The notes: generated from the sequence alone by a model not told the origin. Positions 50,626 to 60,923 are shown, counted from the stretch's first letter. The stretch: 64,000 bases of DNA from an uncultured Alphaproteobacteria bacterium (GCA_934271715.1 CAKQRZ010000003.1:62001-126000), one strand, 5' to 3'. Numbers and translations are program-made.

Positions 50626-52290
50626 TTACTGAACTCTTACCACGCTGCAGAACACACCGCTGCGCCCTAACTGGCTGCAAACTGTGTCTCCGCTTTCCAA
50701 ACTCTTTACCGGACCTACTCTCAGGTGGAACAATTCCTTGCCCTGCCCGTCTGCCGGAGCGTCTACCGAATAAAACGGCTCATATCCGCCCAGCAAGGAT
50801 GAATAGCGTCCCGATAAATCTTTCCACAAATTTTCCAGATTATTCACATCCGAATCCGTTCCTAATTCAATAGACAGATTTTCGCCTTTCTGACCGGCAA
50901 AGGCACTGCCGTATTTATATTTAGGATAAGGGTTCTGCACACCGCCCATGCTGCCGCAGTTTACCATAGGCGGCAGGCAATCCGCACCGGACATTATTCC
51001 GCTGCCCGAACCGGCGCTTGCTCCGGCCTCGCCGCTGGCACCGTCCGGCATATTGGCATAGTTAGGAACCGACATCATCCCGTTCAGGCTTCCGCCTGCT
51101 GCAACACCTGAGCCTGAAACTCCGCCTGTACCTACTGCGGCACCTGCGCTGCCTCCGGCATTAGCTCCGCCGGATGCACCATTCGCACCGCCGGCTCCTC
51201 CGGAAGCACCGCTGCCTGCAGCCTGCCCGCCTGGGATTTTCGGAGCAATATCCCAGCTATTCTGGTCATCAGCGTATGAAACATATTGCAAACCCTCTTC
51301 GTCCGAGCGGCGCAGTTTCAGGCAAACCATACGCTTGCCGCTGCGCATTACCATATCGCCGATACCCTCAACAATAATCAGGCGGTTATTCGGTCCTTTG
51401 GTTCTAAAGCCGACAGGAGTTTCCACGCGTTCCACAATTAAAGTAACAATCGGACGCTGCGTCATATTCAAAGCTTTTTCGCCCAAGTCTATATATGTAA
51501 AAATATCGTCTCTCCAAACCCGCTCCGGCGCAATTACCACGTCATCAGGGTTCGGCACATAGATTTCTATATCAAATCTGAATTTTGCCGGATCAATCGG
51601 CAGGCTTCTCAGCCAGTCTTCTTTCAAAAAGCGTCTGGTATAAGTAGCATCTACGGTTTTATTGTCTCTAAAAGCCGAAGCCGGCGCCGAACCGCCTTTC
51701 AATACCCCCGAACTGCTACTGGGACTGCCTCCGGATGAGCCGTTTCCGCCGACTACATCAATGTCAATTATAGAGTTGGTCAAACGCTCGGTATTGACAG
51801 CCTCGCTTTTGATATAAAACACATACTTGTTGCCGGAACGTCCGTTGATAACAACGTTGCTGTCCACGCCGACCTGACTGCCGCTGCGCGGATACAGCAT
51901 AACCGTGTTAGGCTCGGAGATAGAGCCGTCAAAAGACCCCGTATCGCCAAAAGCTATGCTTTCAACCCACTCCCATTCCGGAAAGTTTACCAGAGTAATC
52001 ATGCCCTCGCGTACGCGAATCGGCAGCACCAAGTCCGGCGTCCAATAATACTTGGAATATGCCGGTTTAGTCTGGCCTTCGCCCAAGTTCTGCAAAGGGT
52101 CCTGCCATGCGCTTTGAATCATGCCGATAGAATTGAAACCGGCATAGTTTAAGTTCATCGGCTGATAGTTGCCCTGCGACTGGTCGGCGTATTGATCAAG
52201 CGAATCCGTATTTTCCAGCAAATCCGCTGCAAACGCTTCTGCGCCGAATAATAAACTTATTAAAACTGTCCATTTAGCTAAATTTTTCAT
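50626..52290 (-). CDS. DotH/IcmK-like (VirB9-like) protein with C-terminal SPOR domain
   Basis: A 554-residue exported protein (signal ending AEAFAA) that would form the outer-membrane core of the channel. Residues about 85-310 look like VirB9/DotH: LVLPIRVREGMITLVNFPEW, NTVMLYPRSGSQVG, then RFDIEIYVPNPDDVVIAPERVW. A Gly/Ala/Ser-rich linker (about 360-435) leads to a SPOR-type peptidoglycan-binding domain at about 470-554 (LWKDLSGRYSSLLGGY, FHLRVGPVKS, CSQLGRSGVFCSVVRV). A SPOR domain on a DotH-like protein is unusual and would tie the core to septal or denuded peptidoglycan. It lies between the DotI-like and DotG-like genes, the Dot/Icm order L-K-E. Confidence 0.83.
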   Translation of the reverse strand: MKNLAKWTVLISLLFGAEAFAADLLENTDSLDQYADQSQGNYQPMNLNYAGFNSIGMIQSAWQDPLQNLGEGQTKPAYSKYYWTPDLVLPIRVREGMITLVNFPEWEWVESIAFGDTGSFDGSISEPNTVMLYPRSGSQVGVDSNVVINGRSGNKYVFYIKSEAVNTERLTNSIIDIDVVGGNGSSGGSPSSSSGVLKGGSAPASAFRDNKTVDATYTRRFLKEDWLRSLPIDPAKFRFDIEIYVPNPDDVVIAPERVWRDDIFTYIDLGEKALNMTQRPIVTLIVERVETPVGFRTKGPNNRLIIVEGIGDMVMRSGKRMVCLKLRRSDEEGLQYVSYADDQNSWDIAPKIPGGQAAGSGASGGAGGANGASGGANAGGSAGAAVGTGGVSGSGVAAGGSLNGMMSVPNYANMPDGASGEAGASAGSGSGIMSGADCLPPMVNCGSMGGVQNPYPKYKYGSAFAGQKGENLSIELGTDSDVNNLENLWKDLSGRYSSLLGGYEPFYSVDAPADGQGKELFHLRVGPVKSLESGDTVCSQLGRSGVFCSVVRVQ

Positions 52291-52310
52291 ATTTTTTTCC
52301 TTAAATGGGG

Positions 52311-53057
52311 TTAATCTTTTAATTGCTTTGTACCATACGAAATCACTTTAAACCCAACCGGATTTTTTAAGCGTTCCTTATACTGCACCCGCCGCGGCTG
52401 ATATTGAATTTTTAAGCTGGCTCTGTAGCGGATGGTTCTAGGCTTATACGAAGCTGGCAGATAGTAGTCCACGCTGTATTCCACCTGCCAAGTGCGGTCT
52501 TCAATTTCATTTACCGTCAGAATTTTTACCGAGCTGGTTAAACCGTCTTGCTTCATGCGCTGCATCAGCTTGCGTCCGGTGTTTTTCAAAAAGTCTTGAT
52601 AAACGATAGATGACGACATTTCCTGCAAGTCACCGCCGTTCTGCCAGCGGGATTCCATTTCTTCGGTATCGGCAAGCAGAGTTGTGCGCAGCAAAATGTA
52701 TTCACGCACAAAAGTTTCGGTAATAGACTTCTGCGAGTCCATGTCGCGGGTATACGGAACAATGCGGTATACCTGCTCTTCCTTGCTGCTCAGAGTCAGC
52801 AAATACGGCTCAACCCGATACATCGGCAAAATATTTGAGATTGTCAAAAGCAAAATCAGATTGCAGCACAAACTGATAGCCGTTACCACCGCAAAAGCAC
52901 GAGCCGTCCACAAATATCTTTTTTCGCTGGCATTTACAACCAAGCTGTCTTCATTGCGGTTGATACGGCGCACCCCGTGGCGCACTCCGGCTCTGACCTG
53001 AGACCCCGACTGCAGCAGTCTTTGCTGTGTATTATTTGCTCCAAGCTGATCTGGCAT
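52311..53057 (-). CDS. DotI/IcmL-like (VirB8-like) inner-membrane protein
   Basis: A 248-residue protein with a cytoplasmic start, one span (about 52-75, VTAISLCCNLILLLTISNIL) and a periplasmic VirB8-type domain (FVREYILLRTTLLADTEEME, then DRTWQVEYSVDYYLPASY). The C-terminus NPVGFKVISYGTK is shared with its two relatives in the window. It lies directly upstream of the DotH-like gene, as icmL lies before icmK in Legionella. It forms the inner-membrane platform with the other DotI-like protein. Confidence 0.87.
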   Translation of the reverse strand: MPDQLGANNTQQRLLQSGSQVRAGVRHGVRRINRNEDSLVVNASEKRYLWTARAFAVVTAISLCCNLILLLTISNILPMYRVEPYLLTLSSKEEQVYRIVPYTRDMDSQKSITETFVREYILLRTTLLADTEEMESRWQNGGDLQEMSSSIVYQDFLKNTGRKLMQRMKQDGLTSSVKILTVNEIEDRTWQVEYSVDYYLPASYKPRTIRYRASLKIQYQPRRVQYKERLKNPVGFKVISYGTKQLKD

Positions 53058-53071
53058 ATTATTTTATCCCG

Positions 53072-53263
53072 TTAAATTGTTTCCATAAACCAATCCGGCA
53101 CGTTTTTAATTATTTCCACCTGCATGCAGGCACACGGAGACAATTTCAGCTCGTTTATATCTTTACCGGGGCCGACTGCTTCCGGCTCATAATACGAACC
53201 AAACAGGCTGCAGGCTGACAAAACCAGCAATAATCCCAAAACTACCAAAATTTTTTTAGACAT
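53072..53263 (-). CDS. Small secretion-locus lipoprotein
   Basis: A 63-residue lipoprotein: signal MSKKILVVLGLLLVLSAC with lipobox LSAC, then about 45 residues with a Cys pair (LSPCACMQVEII). It lies between the two DotI-like genes. By place it could be the counterpart of VirB7 or DotD, which are small lipoproteins of the outer core, but it is too short for DotD and no sequence hallmark is seen. From 53264 to 53411 no gene is seen. Confidence 0.7.
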   Translation of the reverse strand: MSKKILVVLGLLLVLSACSLFGSYYEPEAVGPGKDINELKLSPCACMQVEIIKNVPDWFMETI

Positions 53264-53411
53264 TTTAGCCTCTTTTACTATTTGTTACTATATGGCGCAG
53301 AATCGGCTGCACCATAGGATATCCCTAGTTTACCGCACTTTTGAGGCAAACTAAAGATACTCCTTTGGCTATTATACTAAAATAAAAAGATTAAAATTGC
53401 TTAAACAAAAA

Positions 53412-54161
53412 CTATTCTCTGATTTCATCCTGATTATATTTCATAACCGTAAAACCCAGCGGATTGATTAAACGCGAAAACACCGCCCGCCGCTCCGGTA
53501 TAAACCGCGGAGTGATAGAAGCCCGCATTTTGGTCTTTTTCAAAGTTAAAGCGCCGTTTTTGCCGCTGCGGGAGCGCGACAGATTATAAATAGTAAAGTT
53601 GACAATCCACGCCGGACTGTTCTCACTTATCTTATTAAGGCTGTCTATCCGCACTTCGCTGGAATAGTCGTCATCAAACATCTGGTTAACATTTTCAATG
53701 TTCTGCCCCACAAACTCATAATAGACCCTAGGCGACGACAGATAGGCGACAATTCCCCCCGGTCCCCAGCGCGTACGCATTTCCTGCGTGTCGTTGACAA
53801 CAGTATTGCGCATAATAACATATTGTTTTATAAACAATTCGGTCATTTGCTTTATAGACGGCATTTTCGGAGTTATCGGCTCATAGCGAACCATGGTGGC
53901 GGAATCATTTTGGCTGATAATCAGCAGCGGCTCCACAATAATTTCCGGCGCCAGACGGAATATCACCAGAGAAGCGCTCAAAAATAACCCCAAAGACAAA
54001 ATTGCGCACAAAACCACCAGACGCGACAGCCAGCGGAAATAAATCTCCTTTACCGAATTGTTATTGATTTTATCATCGGTAATATACTGCAGCTGAACAT
54101 CGTTCGGCTGGGCATTCTTATCTGTCAGCAGCTTAGGCTGCATACCGCTGTTTAGCTCCAA
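53412..54161 (-). CDS. Second DotI/IcmL-like (VirB8-like) protein
   Basis: A 249-residue relative of the DotI-like protein at 52311. I keep the TTG start at 54161 because GAGGAG lies eight bases before it; ATG 54143 is the alternative. Span about 48-68 (LVVLCAILSLGLFLSASLVI), then a periplasmic domain with LFIKQYVIMRNTVV and AWIVNFTIYNLSRSR. The end NPLGFTVMKYNQDE matches its relatives. In Legionella DotI pairs with the short DotJ; here both partners are full length, so the platform may be a hetero-oligomer. Confidence 0.84.
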   Translation of the reverse strand: MELNSGMQPKLLTDKNAQPNDVQLQYITDDKINNNSVKEIYFRWLSRLVVLCAILSLGLFLSASLVIFRLAPEIIVEPLLIISQNDSATMVRYEPITPKMPSIKQMTELFIKQYVIMRNTVVNDTQEMRTRWGPGGIVAYLSSPRVYYEFVGQNIENVNQMFDDDYSSEVRIDSLNKISENSPAWIVNFTIYNLSRSRSGKNGALTLKKTKMRASITPRFIPERRAVFSRLINPLGFTVMKYNQDEIRE

Positions 54162-54187
54162 TTTCTGTTCTCCTCACACATTTTTGC

Positions 54188-57100
54188 TCAATACGGATAG
54201 GCTGCGCAAAACGGCGGACGCAGCTGTTTGGTCTGTTTTTCCATGCTGCTGTTGCCCTCTTTTTCATAGACATCCGTCAAAGATTGGTCGGCACGGGCTG
54301 TTTTGATTTTTTCTTCAAGCTCGTCCAAATCTTCTTCGCCGGAAATAGAAACCTCCTCTTCGCTGTCTTTTTCCATTACCTCTTTGGCGTGAACCAATTT
54401 TTCTTTATTGGTAACAATCAATTCGGTTGTACCGGTTATAGTCGGCAGCAAATCCGTCAGCTGGCGCAGATATGCGGTTTTATATTTTTTCAGAGTGTCT
54501 GAAACTTTTTTATAGTCGTTTTCGTTGCTTAAGTCAAAATCATCGCTGATAGTATAGCCCATACTCTCAAGTACCTCTTTAAGCTGCGCTCTCAGCTCAT
54601 CCACCTGTGTTTTTTGCAAAACCAGAGCTTTTGCGGCCTCATCATTTATATCTACCATATCCAGATAGTCGCCGAACTGGTTGCGGTCAAACAAAAAGCG
54701 TGAATACATATAATAGTCGCGGCTTGCGCTCTCCGATTCATTACTCTCCGATCCATCCAGCTTATCTGATTTTTTTATCATGCTTACGGCTTTCAGCAAG
54801 GCGCTGTTAAAGCTTAAATGTCCGACTTTTTCTACCTTAAACGGTCCGACCATCTTTACTTGGACGACATAATCCAAAAGCTGACCCAATTCGCTGGCAC
54901 GATACCATTGAGCAGTATTGACGCTGCCGTTAACAGAAATCGCAGCCCCTGCTTCTTCATCTCGGCCATTGGCAAGATGCGTGCATTCACGGCCTGAACT
55001 TCCAGTTGCATTAGCATAGCCGCCGGCGGTTGCGGTTATATTTTTTCCGTTCATTCTGCAAGGGTATATTCCGGAACCGGCTAAAACTTCGGCATTATTC
55101 ACATTTTCCGGATGAAACAGCTTGTCAAAATCTATATCCCGCTCCACATACGGACGGTACGCCAGCAGCGTTCTCCAGATATCCGGCAATTCCAATCCGC
55201 TCAGCAGCAAACTGTTGCCGACCAGCGTTACATCTTCATTATTTTCCGGCGTGCTGTCTATGCCGTCTTTGAAGTATTTTATAACCGCGTCATAGTCATC
55301 CATGTCAAAGTGGAAAACTTCTCTAACCGGCGCCTCGCTGAAATCCAGAGGCGACTTTGGAGCATAAAAATCGCGCTGGCGCTCTACAATACCCCAGAAA
55401 TACTCGCTGTCTGCATTAAACTTATCTTTAACCAGCGGAGCATACATTTCGTTATATGTGCTGATATAATCGCCGTAGCTGCCGGAATCGCCGTCTTGCG
55501 GGTCTAGTCCGAGATTTTGCAGATATTGCAGCAATTCTGTATGTTTTTCTGCTATATTTTTTGCACCGGATGCTAAATACTTGCTATCGCCTAAAGCCGC
55601 AATTCCCGTATACGTTTCTTCCACTTTTGCTATAGCCTTAGCCTTAGCCGCCTGCAATAAATCATCAGCGATTGCCAAAACCGTAACTTTGGAAGCCGCG
55701 CTGCTGATTTGTTTTACATAATCTTTGCGAGCCTCTTCATAGGCTTTGGCTGCTTCGTTGATAGACTGACGGGAAGCGGTTTGAGCTTCATTATAGGTAG
55801 CAACATAAGCGGCTTTAGCCTGATATATATCTTTATCAATTTGTTCAAGTCTGGCGCGGGAAGCCTCTATTTGCTGCTTCAGGTTTTCGGCCGAAAGCTT
55901 CAGGCTTTCCAGCTTTTTAACTGCCGCTTCTTTATTTTTTTCATTTCCGGCAATATTTTTATTAAATGCTGCGCGCTGCGGAGAAGTCTCTGTTCCGCGT
56001 TCCAGACTTTCGCCCTCTTTGATAGCATCTTCAGATTTCGGCATTTCTGTATCAGCCGTAGAAACCGTTGATTTTTCCTTGTTAATCTCATCCTGCATAT
56101 CGCTGTATTTTGTGCTGGCCTCATCCATAGAACTGTAAACCGGCGTTTTTGAATTTTGCAGGGTTTTAACCTTATTCAAATATTCATTAGTCAGAGCGGT
56201 TAAAGACTCTTTTTCGGCGGCAAGCAGGGCGTCCAACTCTGCAGAATCCGGCTCGGCCGCCGCCGAAGCCACAAATTTTTCAATTGCTTCAGCCGCTTCT
56301 TCTCTTTGTTTCTCCGGCGTTTTGACAACCCGTCCGGCAGCATCGCGGATAGATTTATACGGATATTTTTCGTTAATAGCTTTAGCAGCTTTCGCCAGCA
56401 AATCAACAAAAGTCGTATTGTCTATATAGGCTTTTATATTTTCATATTTGCCGCTGATATAATCATCATAAAAATATTTCTGGTCGTTCCATAAAACACT
56501 AGTTCCTGTCCAAAGCTGTCCGAATGTAGTTTTTCCGGAAACATATTCTTCATTTATCATTTCGGAAGCCTGTTTTCCTAAGGTCCAGTTCATCAGAGCA
56601 TTAGCGCGGTTTTCGGCATACATATCGTCTTCCAATGACGGCTTTTTAAGGCTTTTAACATTTGAACCTTGCTTATCATCAGCATAGCCGGCGTCAGCTT
56701 GTGCTTTCATATCCGAAAGCGAGGTATTGCCGGAATCCGAGAAATCAGTAGCTTCTGACATATAAGAACCGTCTTCATACAAATCGCCTTTGTTTTCTTC
56801 CGCCTTATCACGCGTACTTTCTTTTAAAGCCATAAGCCATTTTTCTATTCCTTTTTTACCTTTTATATTTTTGGCGCTGGAAACGACATAGCATTTTTTA
56901 TCTTTATCATCCCAGCAGGCTATATCATAATCGCCGACACTAGCCGATTTATCCGAAAAATTCTTTTCCGGCGAATAGTGGCATTGATACAAACCTTCTT
57001 CGTGGCGGAGGCAATTTACATTTGACCACGCCTTGTCCGGATTTTTATAATAATAGACTAAGTAGTTGCTAATGCACGATACAGAAATAGCGACATTTCT

Positions 57101-58198
57101 AGCGGTTTTATGTTGGTAATCAGCCAAATTATTATACATCTCAAAAACATTGCGGTATTGCGGCAAAGATTTTTTGAAATTATGCGCGGATATAGCCTCA
57201 TTCATGGCTTTTTTAGCCTCGGCGATAATCTCCAAGCTGTCAAATTCTTTTTCTTTACCGGCAACCGGCGATTCCAAACCGGCGTCATCCAAAGTATCAA
57301 ACTGGCTGTCCTCCTCAACCGAAGCGTCGGCAAGCGTTATCATATTATAGGCATAAGCCGTAACCTGCCCGCCTTTTTGGTATTTATCTTCTAAAAAGCT
57401 TTGTTTTTCGCTCTTTTTTTCTTCAACATATTCTTTAATTTTTGCCGTACCGCCAATGCTGCGAACCGCATTATACTGAGCATTCATGGCGGTTAAAAAT
57501 TCATTATAGCGCATGATTTTGTCATAAATCCGGACTGCAGCCAATGCGTTGTTCCAGATGCAGACTTTATCTTCTTTTCCCTCTGACTGGCAGTCTTTGC
57601 TGCCCAGCCCCATCTCTGTGCAGTCTTCACCTGCAACCAGGCAATTTTCAATCTTATCCAGCTGCGCCATCATGGTCGTAAGCTCTTTATTGAGTTCGCG
57701 GGCGGTAATATACATTTCAAGCGTCGTATCCATAGAGAGCTGCTTGCTGTTTTCTTCATACTGCTTCATTTTGCTGCCGTTTTTAGACGGATACTGCATA
57801 AACAAAGTGATAAACGCCTCTTTAACCTTTCCCTCATCGCTGATGTCTCCGGCAACCGTCAAGGTACTGTCTTCAATAACGCGTGAAGCCGAAACCACCT
57901 TTTTCTTTTGCGTAATCTTTTGCTTTAAGGCATTAAATTTGCTTTTTCCTAACTCAACGGCATAGGATGTCGCGCTTTGCTGCACCATTTTTATCAGGTT
58001 TGCGCCTTTCAGTTTTTCTTCCATGGCGTTTATCTGGTCAATAGTGCTGGTAACAGTAGAAATTGCCGCCGGCGTGCATTGAGCGCAAATCTGCGGAGCA
58101 ACCGGCAATAACGGCGTATAGTCCGGAAAGATTGCCGCTTCTGCCGGTCTAAAGAACAAAACGCTGCCTAAAATCAAGATTCTGCTTATATTTTTCAT
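54188..58198 (-). CDS. Giant exported coiled-coil protein of the secretion locus
   Basis: I do not recognise this 1336-residue protein. The signal peptide ends FFRPAEAA. The N-terminal 60 mature residues include ICAQCTPAAIS and then STIDQINAMEEKLKGAN, loosely like the start of VirB5/TrbJ proteins. A Cys-rich stretch lies at about 190-215, a domain with CLRHEEGLYQCHY at about 395-410 and a long coiled coil at about 650-850 (LSAENLKQQIEASRARLEQI). The end PFCAAYPY again has a Cys. It begins at ATG behind AGAGGAGC, 16 bases after the previous gene. A pilus, tip or periplasmic scaffold part is possible. Confidence 0.75.
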   Translation of the reverse strand: MKNISRILILGSVLFFRPAEAAIFPDYTPLLPVAPQICAQCTPAAISTVTSTIDQINAMEEKLKGANLIKMVQQSATSYAVELGKSKFNALKQKITQKKKVVSASRVIEDSTLTVAGDISDEGKVKEAFITLFMQYPSKNGSKMKQYEENSKQLSMDTTLEMYITARELNKELTTMMAQLDKIENCLVAGEDCTEMGLGSKDCQSEGKEDKVCIWNNALAAVRIYDKIMRYNEFLTAMNAQYNAVRSIGGTAKIKEYVEEKKSEKQSFLEDKYQKGGQVTAYAYNMITLADASVEEDSQFDTLDDAGLESPVAGKEKEFDSLEIIAEAKKAMNEAISAHNFKKSLPQYRNVFEMYNNLADYQHKTARNVAISVSCISNYLVYYYKNPDKAWSNVNCLRHEEGLYQCHYSPEKNFSDKSASVGDYDIACWDDKDKKCYVVSSAKNIKGKKGIEKWLMALKESTRDKAEENKGDLYEDGSYMSEATDFSDSGNTSLSDMKAQADAGYADDKQGSNVKSLKKPSLEDDMYAENRANALMNWTLGKQASEMINEEYVSGKTTFGQLWTGTSVLWNDQKYFYDDYISGKYENIKAYIDNTTFVDLLAKAAKAINEKYPYKSIRDAAGRVVKTPEKQREEAAEAIEKFVASAAAEPDSAELDALLAAEKESLTALTNEYLNKVKTLQNSKTPVYSSMDEASTKYSDMQDEINKEKSTVSTADTEMPKSEDAIKEGESLERGTETSPQRAAFNKNIAGNEKNKEAAVKKLESLKLSAENLKQQIEASRARLEQIDKDIYQAKAAYVATYNEAQTASRQSINEAAKAYEEARKDYVKQISSAASKVTVLAIADDLLQAAKAKAIAKVEETYTGIAALGDSKYLASGAKNIAEKHTELLQYLQNLGLDPQDGDSGSYGDYISTYNEMYAPLVKDKFNADSEYFWGIVERQRDFYAPKSPLDFSEAPVREVFHFDMDDYDAVIKYFKDGIDSTPENNEDVTLVGNSLLLSGLELPDIWRTLLAYRPYVERDIDFDKLFHPENVNNAEVLAGSGIYPCRMNGKNITATAGGYANATGSSGRECTHLANGRDEEAGAAISVNGSVNTAQWYRASELGQLLDYVVQVKMVGPFKVEKVGHLSFNSALLKAVSMIKKSDKLDGSESNESESASRDYYMYSRFLFDRNQFGDYLDMVDINDEAAKALVLQKTQVDELRAQLKEVLESMGYTISDDFDLSNENDYKKVSDTLKKYKTAYLRQLTDLLPTITGTTELIVTNKEKLVHAKEVMEKDSEEEVSISGEEDLDELEEKIKTARADQSLTDVYEKEGNSSMEKQTKQLRPPFCAAYPY

Positions 58199-58213
58199 GG
58201 TTCTGCTCCTCTG

Positions 58214-59485
58214 TTATAAACCTTTCCAACCGCTGATTCCGCTTGTTGCAGCGTCCTTTGCCTTATCTTTAGCCTGATCCAAAAGGCTTTTCTTTTTAGC
58301 CACATAATCGTCCAAATTAAACTTAGTGTAGTCTTTGCTATAGTCCATCAGTCTGTATTTATCATTCCACAAGTTGATTTCCGTCATAGTATTAAAGCGG
58401 ATTTCAGCCAGCAGAAGCTCCATATAAACAGCCGCCGCCTTGGCATTTTGAATATCCGCGCCGATTTTCATCGCCATGCCGCCGAAAATACCCTCCGGCG
58501 CCGCCGCTTCTTTTCCGCCGGCCGCATTGCCACCGGTTGTGCGGTTCAGATAATTGGCGGAAGCTTCAGAAATCTGCTTTTCTTTTATGACGCCGGTCGT
58601 AATGACCTTCATCAAATTAAGCAAGGAGTTATAATATTCTCTTTGGCGCTTGCTTCTGACCCGGGCGATGTTTTCGGAGCTTTCATATTCATATTTGCCC
58701 AAGAAGAAAGCTTTAACATCGGCGCCGTACATTTCTTCAATGGCTTTTTCTTCTTCCGTTTCTTCAGTCGGAGCAAACAAAGACTGCGTAGCCTTATCCA
58801 GATAGCCTTTAATTTCTTCTTCCGAAACCTGCTTTTTAAGCTTAGCCGCCTTGTCGGCCGCTTTCTGCATGCCCTGTTCCAGAGATTTTGCTTTTTCATC
58901 GCGTTGAATTTTTTCAGCAGCCAAGGCTTCTTTCTGCTGTTCTAAATCGGCAATCTGCTTATTGATTTCTTCACGGCGCTTTTCATCTTTCTGCACGGTT
59001 TCAGACTGCAGCTCCACCTTTAGCAGCAGCAATTTGTCGTTTATGGCTTTTTCTTTGCGGTTGCGCTCTTTATCCAAAGACTGCTTATAATCATTCAGCA
59101 ATGAAGTGGCTGTATTTAGGTCCAGTTTCATATTAGCATATTGATTGGTTACATTCTTTAAGCTCTTAGAAAAGTCAAAATCTCCGGATTTAGCTTGGTC
59201 TACGGCATTCTCATAAAAATCAATGGAATTTTTTTCCATATCTTCGCGCATTTTATTGAATATGGCCCGCCCCTCGCTGCCGGTGGCTTTTTCTATTTTT
59301 TCTTCCAAATCGGACATAGCTTTATTATATTTTTCTTCACATTTTGAAGCTGCTTTTTGAATGCGCTGATTCAAATTTTCCAGCTGCGTGAAGAAATCCA
59401 GCTTTGAAATAGCATAGGCTGACGGACTGTACGAAACAAAGCCAATCATTAAAAGAGCAAGGATATGTTTTGAACGATGTTTCAT
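58214..59485 (-). CDS. Exported coiled-coil protein, VirB5-like in outline
   Basis: I start it at ATG 59485 (MKHRSKHILALL), with GGAAAGG before it. The signal ends SPSAYA. 423 residues, nearly all helical: FFTQLENLNQRIQKAASKCE at the mature start, a long charged coiled coil at about 110-230 (QIADLEQQKEALAAEKIQRD), then a helical C-domain (KIGADIQNAKAAAVYMELLL). This C-domain has the look of VirB5-type minor pilins, but no diagnostic motif is seen. Function unknown; its place suggests an export apparatus part or its substrate. Confidence 0.7.
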   Translation of the reverse strand: MKHRSKHILALLMIGFVSYSPSAYAISKLDFFTQLENLNQRIQKAASKCEEKYNKAMSDLEEKIEKATGSEGRAIFNKMREDMEKNSIDFYENAVDQAKSGDFDFSKSLKNVTNQYANMKLDLNTATSLLNDYKQSLDKERNRKEKAINDKLLLLKVELQSETVQKDEKRREEINKQIADLEQQKEALAAEKIQRDEKAKSLEQGMQKAADKAAKLKKQVSEEEIKGYLDKATQSLFAPTEETEEEKAIEEMYGADVKAFFLGKYEYESSENIARVRSKRQREYYNSLLNLMKVITTGVIKEKQISEASANYLNRTTGGNAAGGKEAAAPEGIFGGMAMKIGADIQNAKAAAVYMELLLAEIRFNTMTEINLWNDKYRLMDYSKDYTKFNLDDYVAKKKSLLDQAKDKAKDAATSGISGWKGL

Positions 59486-59501
59486 GATTTTTTCCTTTCC
59501 T

Positions 59502-60923
59502 CTATTTAGTTCCGCCGCCAAGTTTCCATGACGTATTGCTGCGTCCCGAAGATGATGATTTTCCGCCGGAATTTGAACTGCCGTTTAAGATATTCTGCCC
59601 TTGCTGATTCAGCGAGCTGTTAATCAAGCTGTTTGTAAAATCGTCTTTGTGCTGGTCGCTGAAATTTTTCATAGATTCCGCCGCCGACTGGCTGGCTTTT
59701 TCGTTGGCTTCTTCCTGCGCTTTTTTCTGTGCGTCTATAGCCTCTTGGTCATAGCCGCCGAGCTTGTTAATGCTGTCGGCTGTAGAAACTGCGCTGTCCA
59801 CAGCTCCCCAAATATTTCCGCTGCTGACATTATCAACCAGATTACTGCCCTGATTATAGGTATTTCCGGCATTTTGCAGAGTATCGCCGACATTGCCGCC
59901 GATTCCGGCGCTTCCGGCAGCTCCGCCTAAATCTCCCAGAGCACTCCCATAGTTGCCGTTTTTAACATTATCTACTGCGCTGCTGCCTTTGTTATAAGCA
60001 TCGCCGGCATTCTTTAGACCGTCTGAAACCTTGCTGTCAACGCCCAGATTTCCGGCGGCTCCGCCTACTTCACCCAGAGCGCTTCCGTAATTGCCGTTTT
60101 TGACATCGTTAATAACGTTAGAACCTTTATTATACGCGTCAGACAGCGACAGGCCGCCCTCTTTTTCGCTCTTGTCTGCAGCTTCTTGAGCGGCTTTTTC
60201 CTCTTCTTCCGCCTTTTTCTTAGCTTCAGCCTCGGCTTCTTCTTCCGCTTCTTTTGCGGCGTCCGCCCTCATGCTGAGCAAAGAACTTGCCGCTGTCTGA
60301 CCTTGATAGTTTGCAGCTGCGTCCAAAATTGATTTCCAGCGGCCGTTAGCACGGGTAGAAACAGCTTTATAGGCATCTTCTATCTGCGGCAAATCAGTAA
60401 TTTCTGTCTTTTCCTCTTCTTCAAGCTTCTGACCCTCGTTGATGATGGAACGGCGCAAAACCAAAGCCTTGGCATACATCGTCGCCACGTTTTCAACCTG
60501 CAGCTCGTTTATCATTTTTTGTTTTTTCTGAGCTTGAAGCACATCATCGTTAATCATGCTTTTCTGCGTCATTTTCTTGCCGAGCTTGCGCGCCAGTTCC
60601 GGAGTGCCGATACTGCCTTTAATGTCGCCGGTAATTCCTCCCACGCTCAAAGAACGGATTTTAACATTGCTGGCATACGACATTGCGGCGTCAATGGCAA
60701 AATTTTTACCCATTTTTTTCAGCTCGCTCAGCCTATCGCGATTGTTTACAAGCTGCTGCAAATCAAGTTCCTGCCCTGTATATTCTTTGAACACCTTGTT
60801 AGCTTCTTCAAAGCCGTTGCGGAGTTTATCCTGAATAAGCGACATCGGGTCCAAGTCTGCCTTAGCAGCATAAGGAGCTAAGGCTATGACAGCGCTACAG
60901 ACTATAGCTATTTTAAGTTTCAT
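59502..60923 (-). CDS. Exported protein with coiled coil and Gly/Asn-rich repeats
   Basis: A 473-residue protein with signal MKLKIAIVCSAVIALAPYAAKA. The N-terminal domain (about 25-215) is helical, with ENVATMYAKALVLRRSII. Then a Glu/Ala/Lys coiled coil (about 222-255), then about three repeats of 37-38 residues at 260-375, each with AYNKGSxxVDNVKNGNYGSA and LGGAAG. The C-terminus is Ser/Gly/Asn-rich. Repeats of this kind look like a flexible fibre. The family is unknown to me. It is 16 bases before the next gene in the run. Confidence 0.7.
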   Translation of the reverse strand: MKLKIAIVCSAVIALAPYAAKADLDPMSLIQDKLRNGFEEANKVFKEYTGQELDLQQLVNNRDRLSELKKMGKNFAIDAAMSYASNVKIRSLSVGGITGDIKGSIGTPELARKLGKKMTQKSMINDDVLQAQKKQKMINELQVENVATMYAKALVLRRSIINEGQKLEEEEKTEITDLPQIEDAYKAVSTRANGRWKSILDAAANYQGQTAASSLLSMRADAAKEAEEEAEAEAKKKAEEEEKAAQEAADKSEKEGGLSLSDAYNKGSNVINDVKNGNYGSALGEVGGAAGNLGVDSKVSDGLKNAGDAYNKGSSAVDNVKNGNYGSALGDLGGAAGSAGIGGNVGDTLQNAGNTYNQGSNLVDNVSSGNIWGAVDSAVSTADSINKLGGYDQEAIDAQKKAQEEANEKASQSAAESMKNFSDQHKDDFTNSLINSSLNQQGQNILNGSSNSGGKSSSSGRSNTSWKLGGGTK

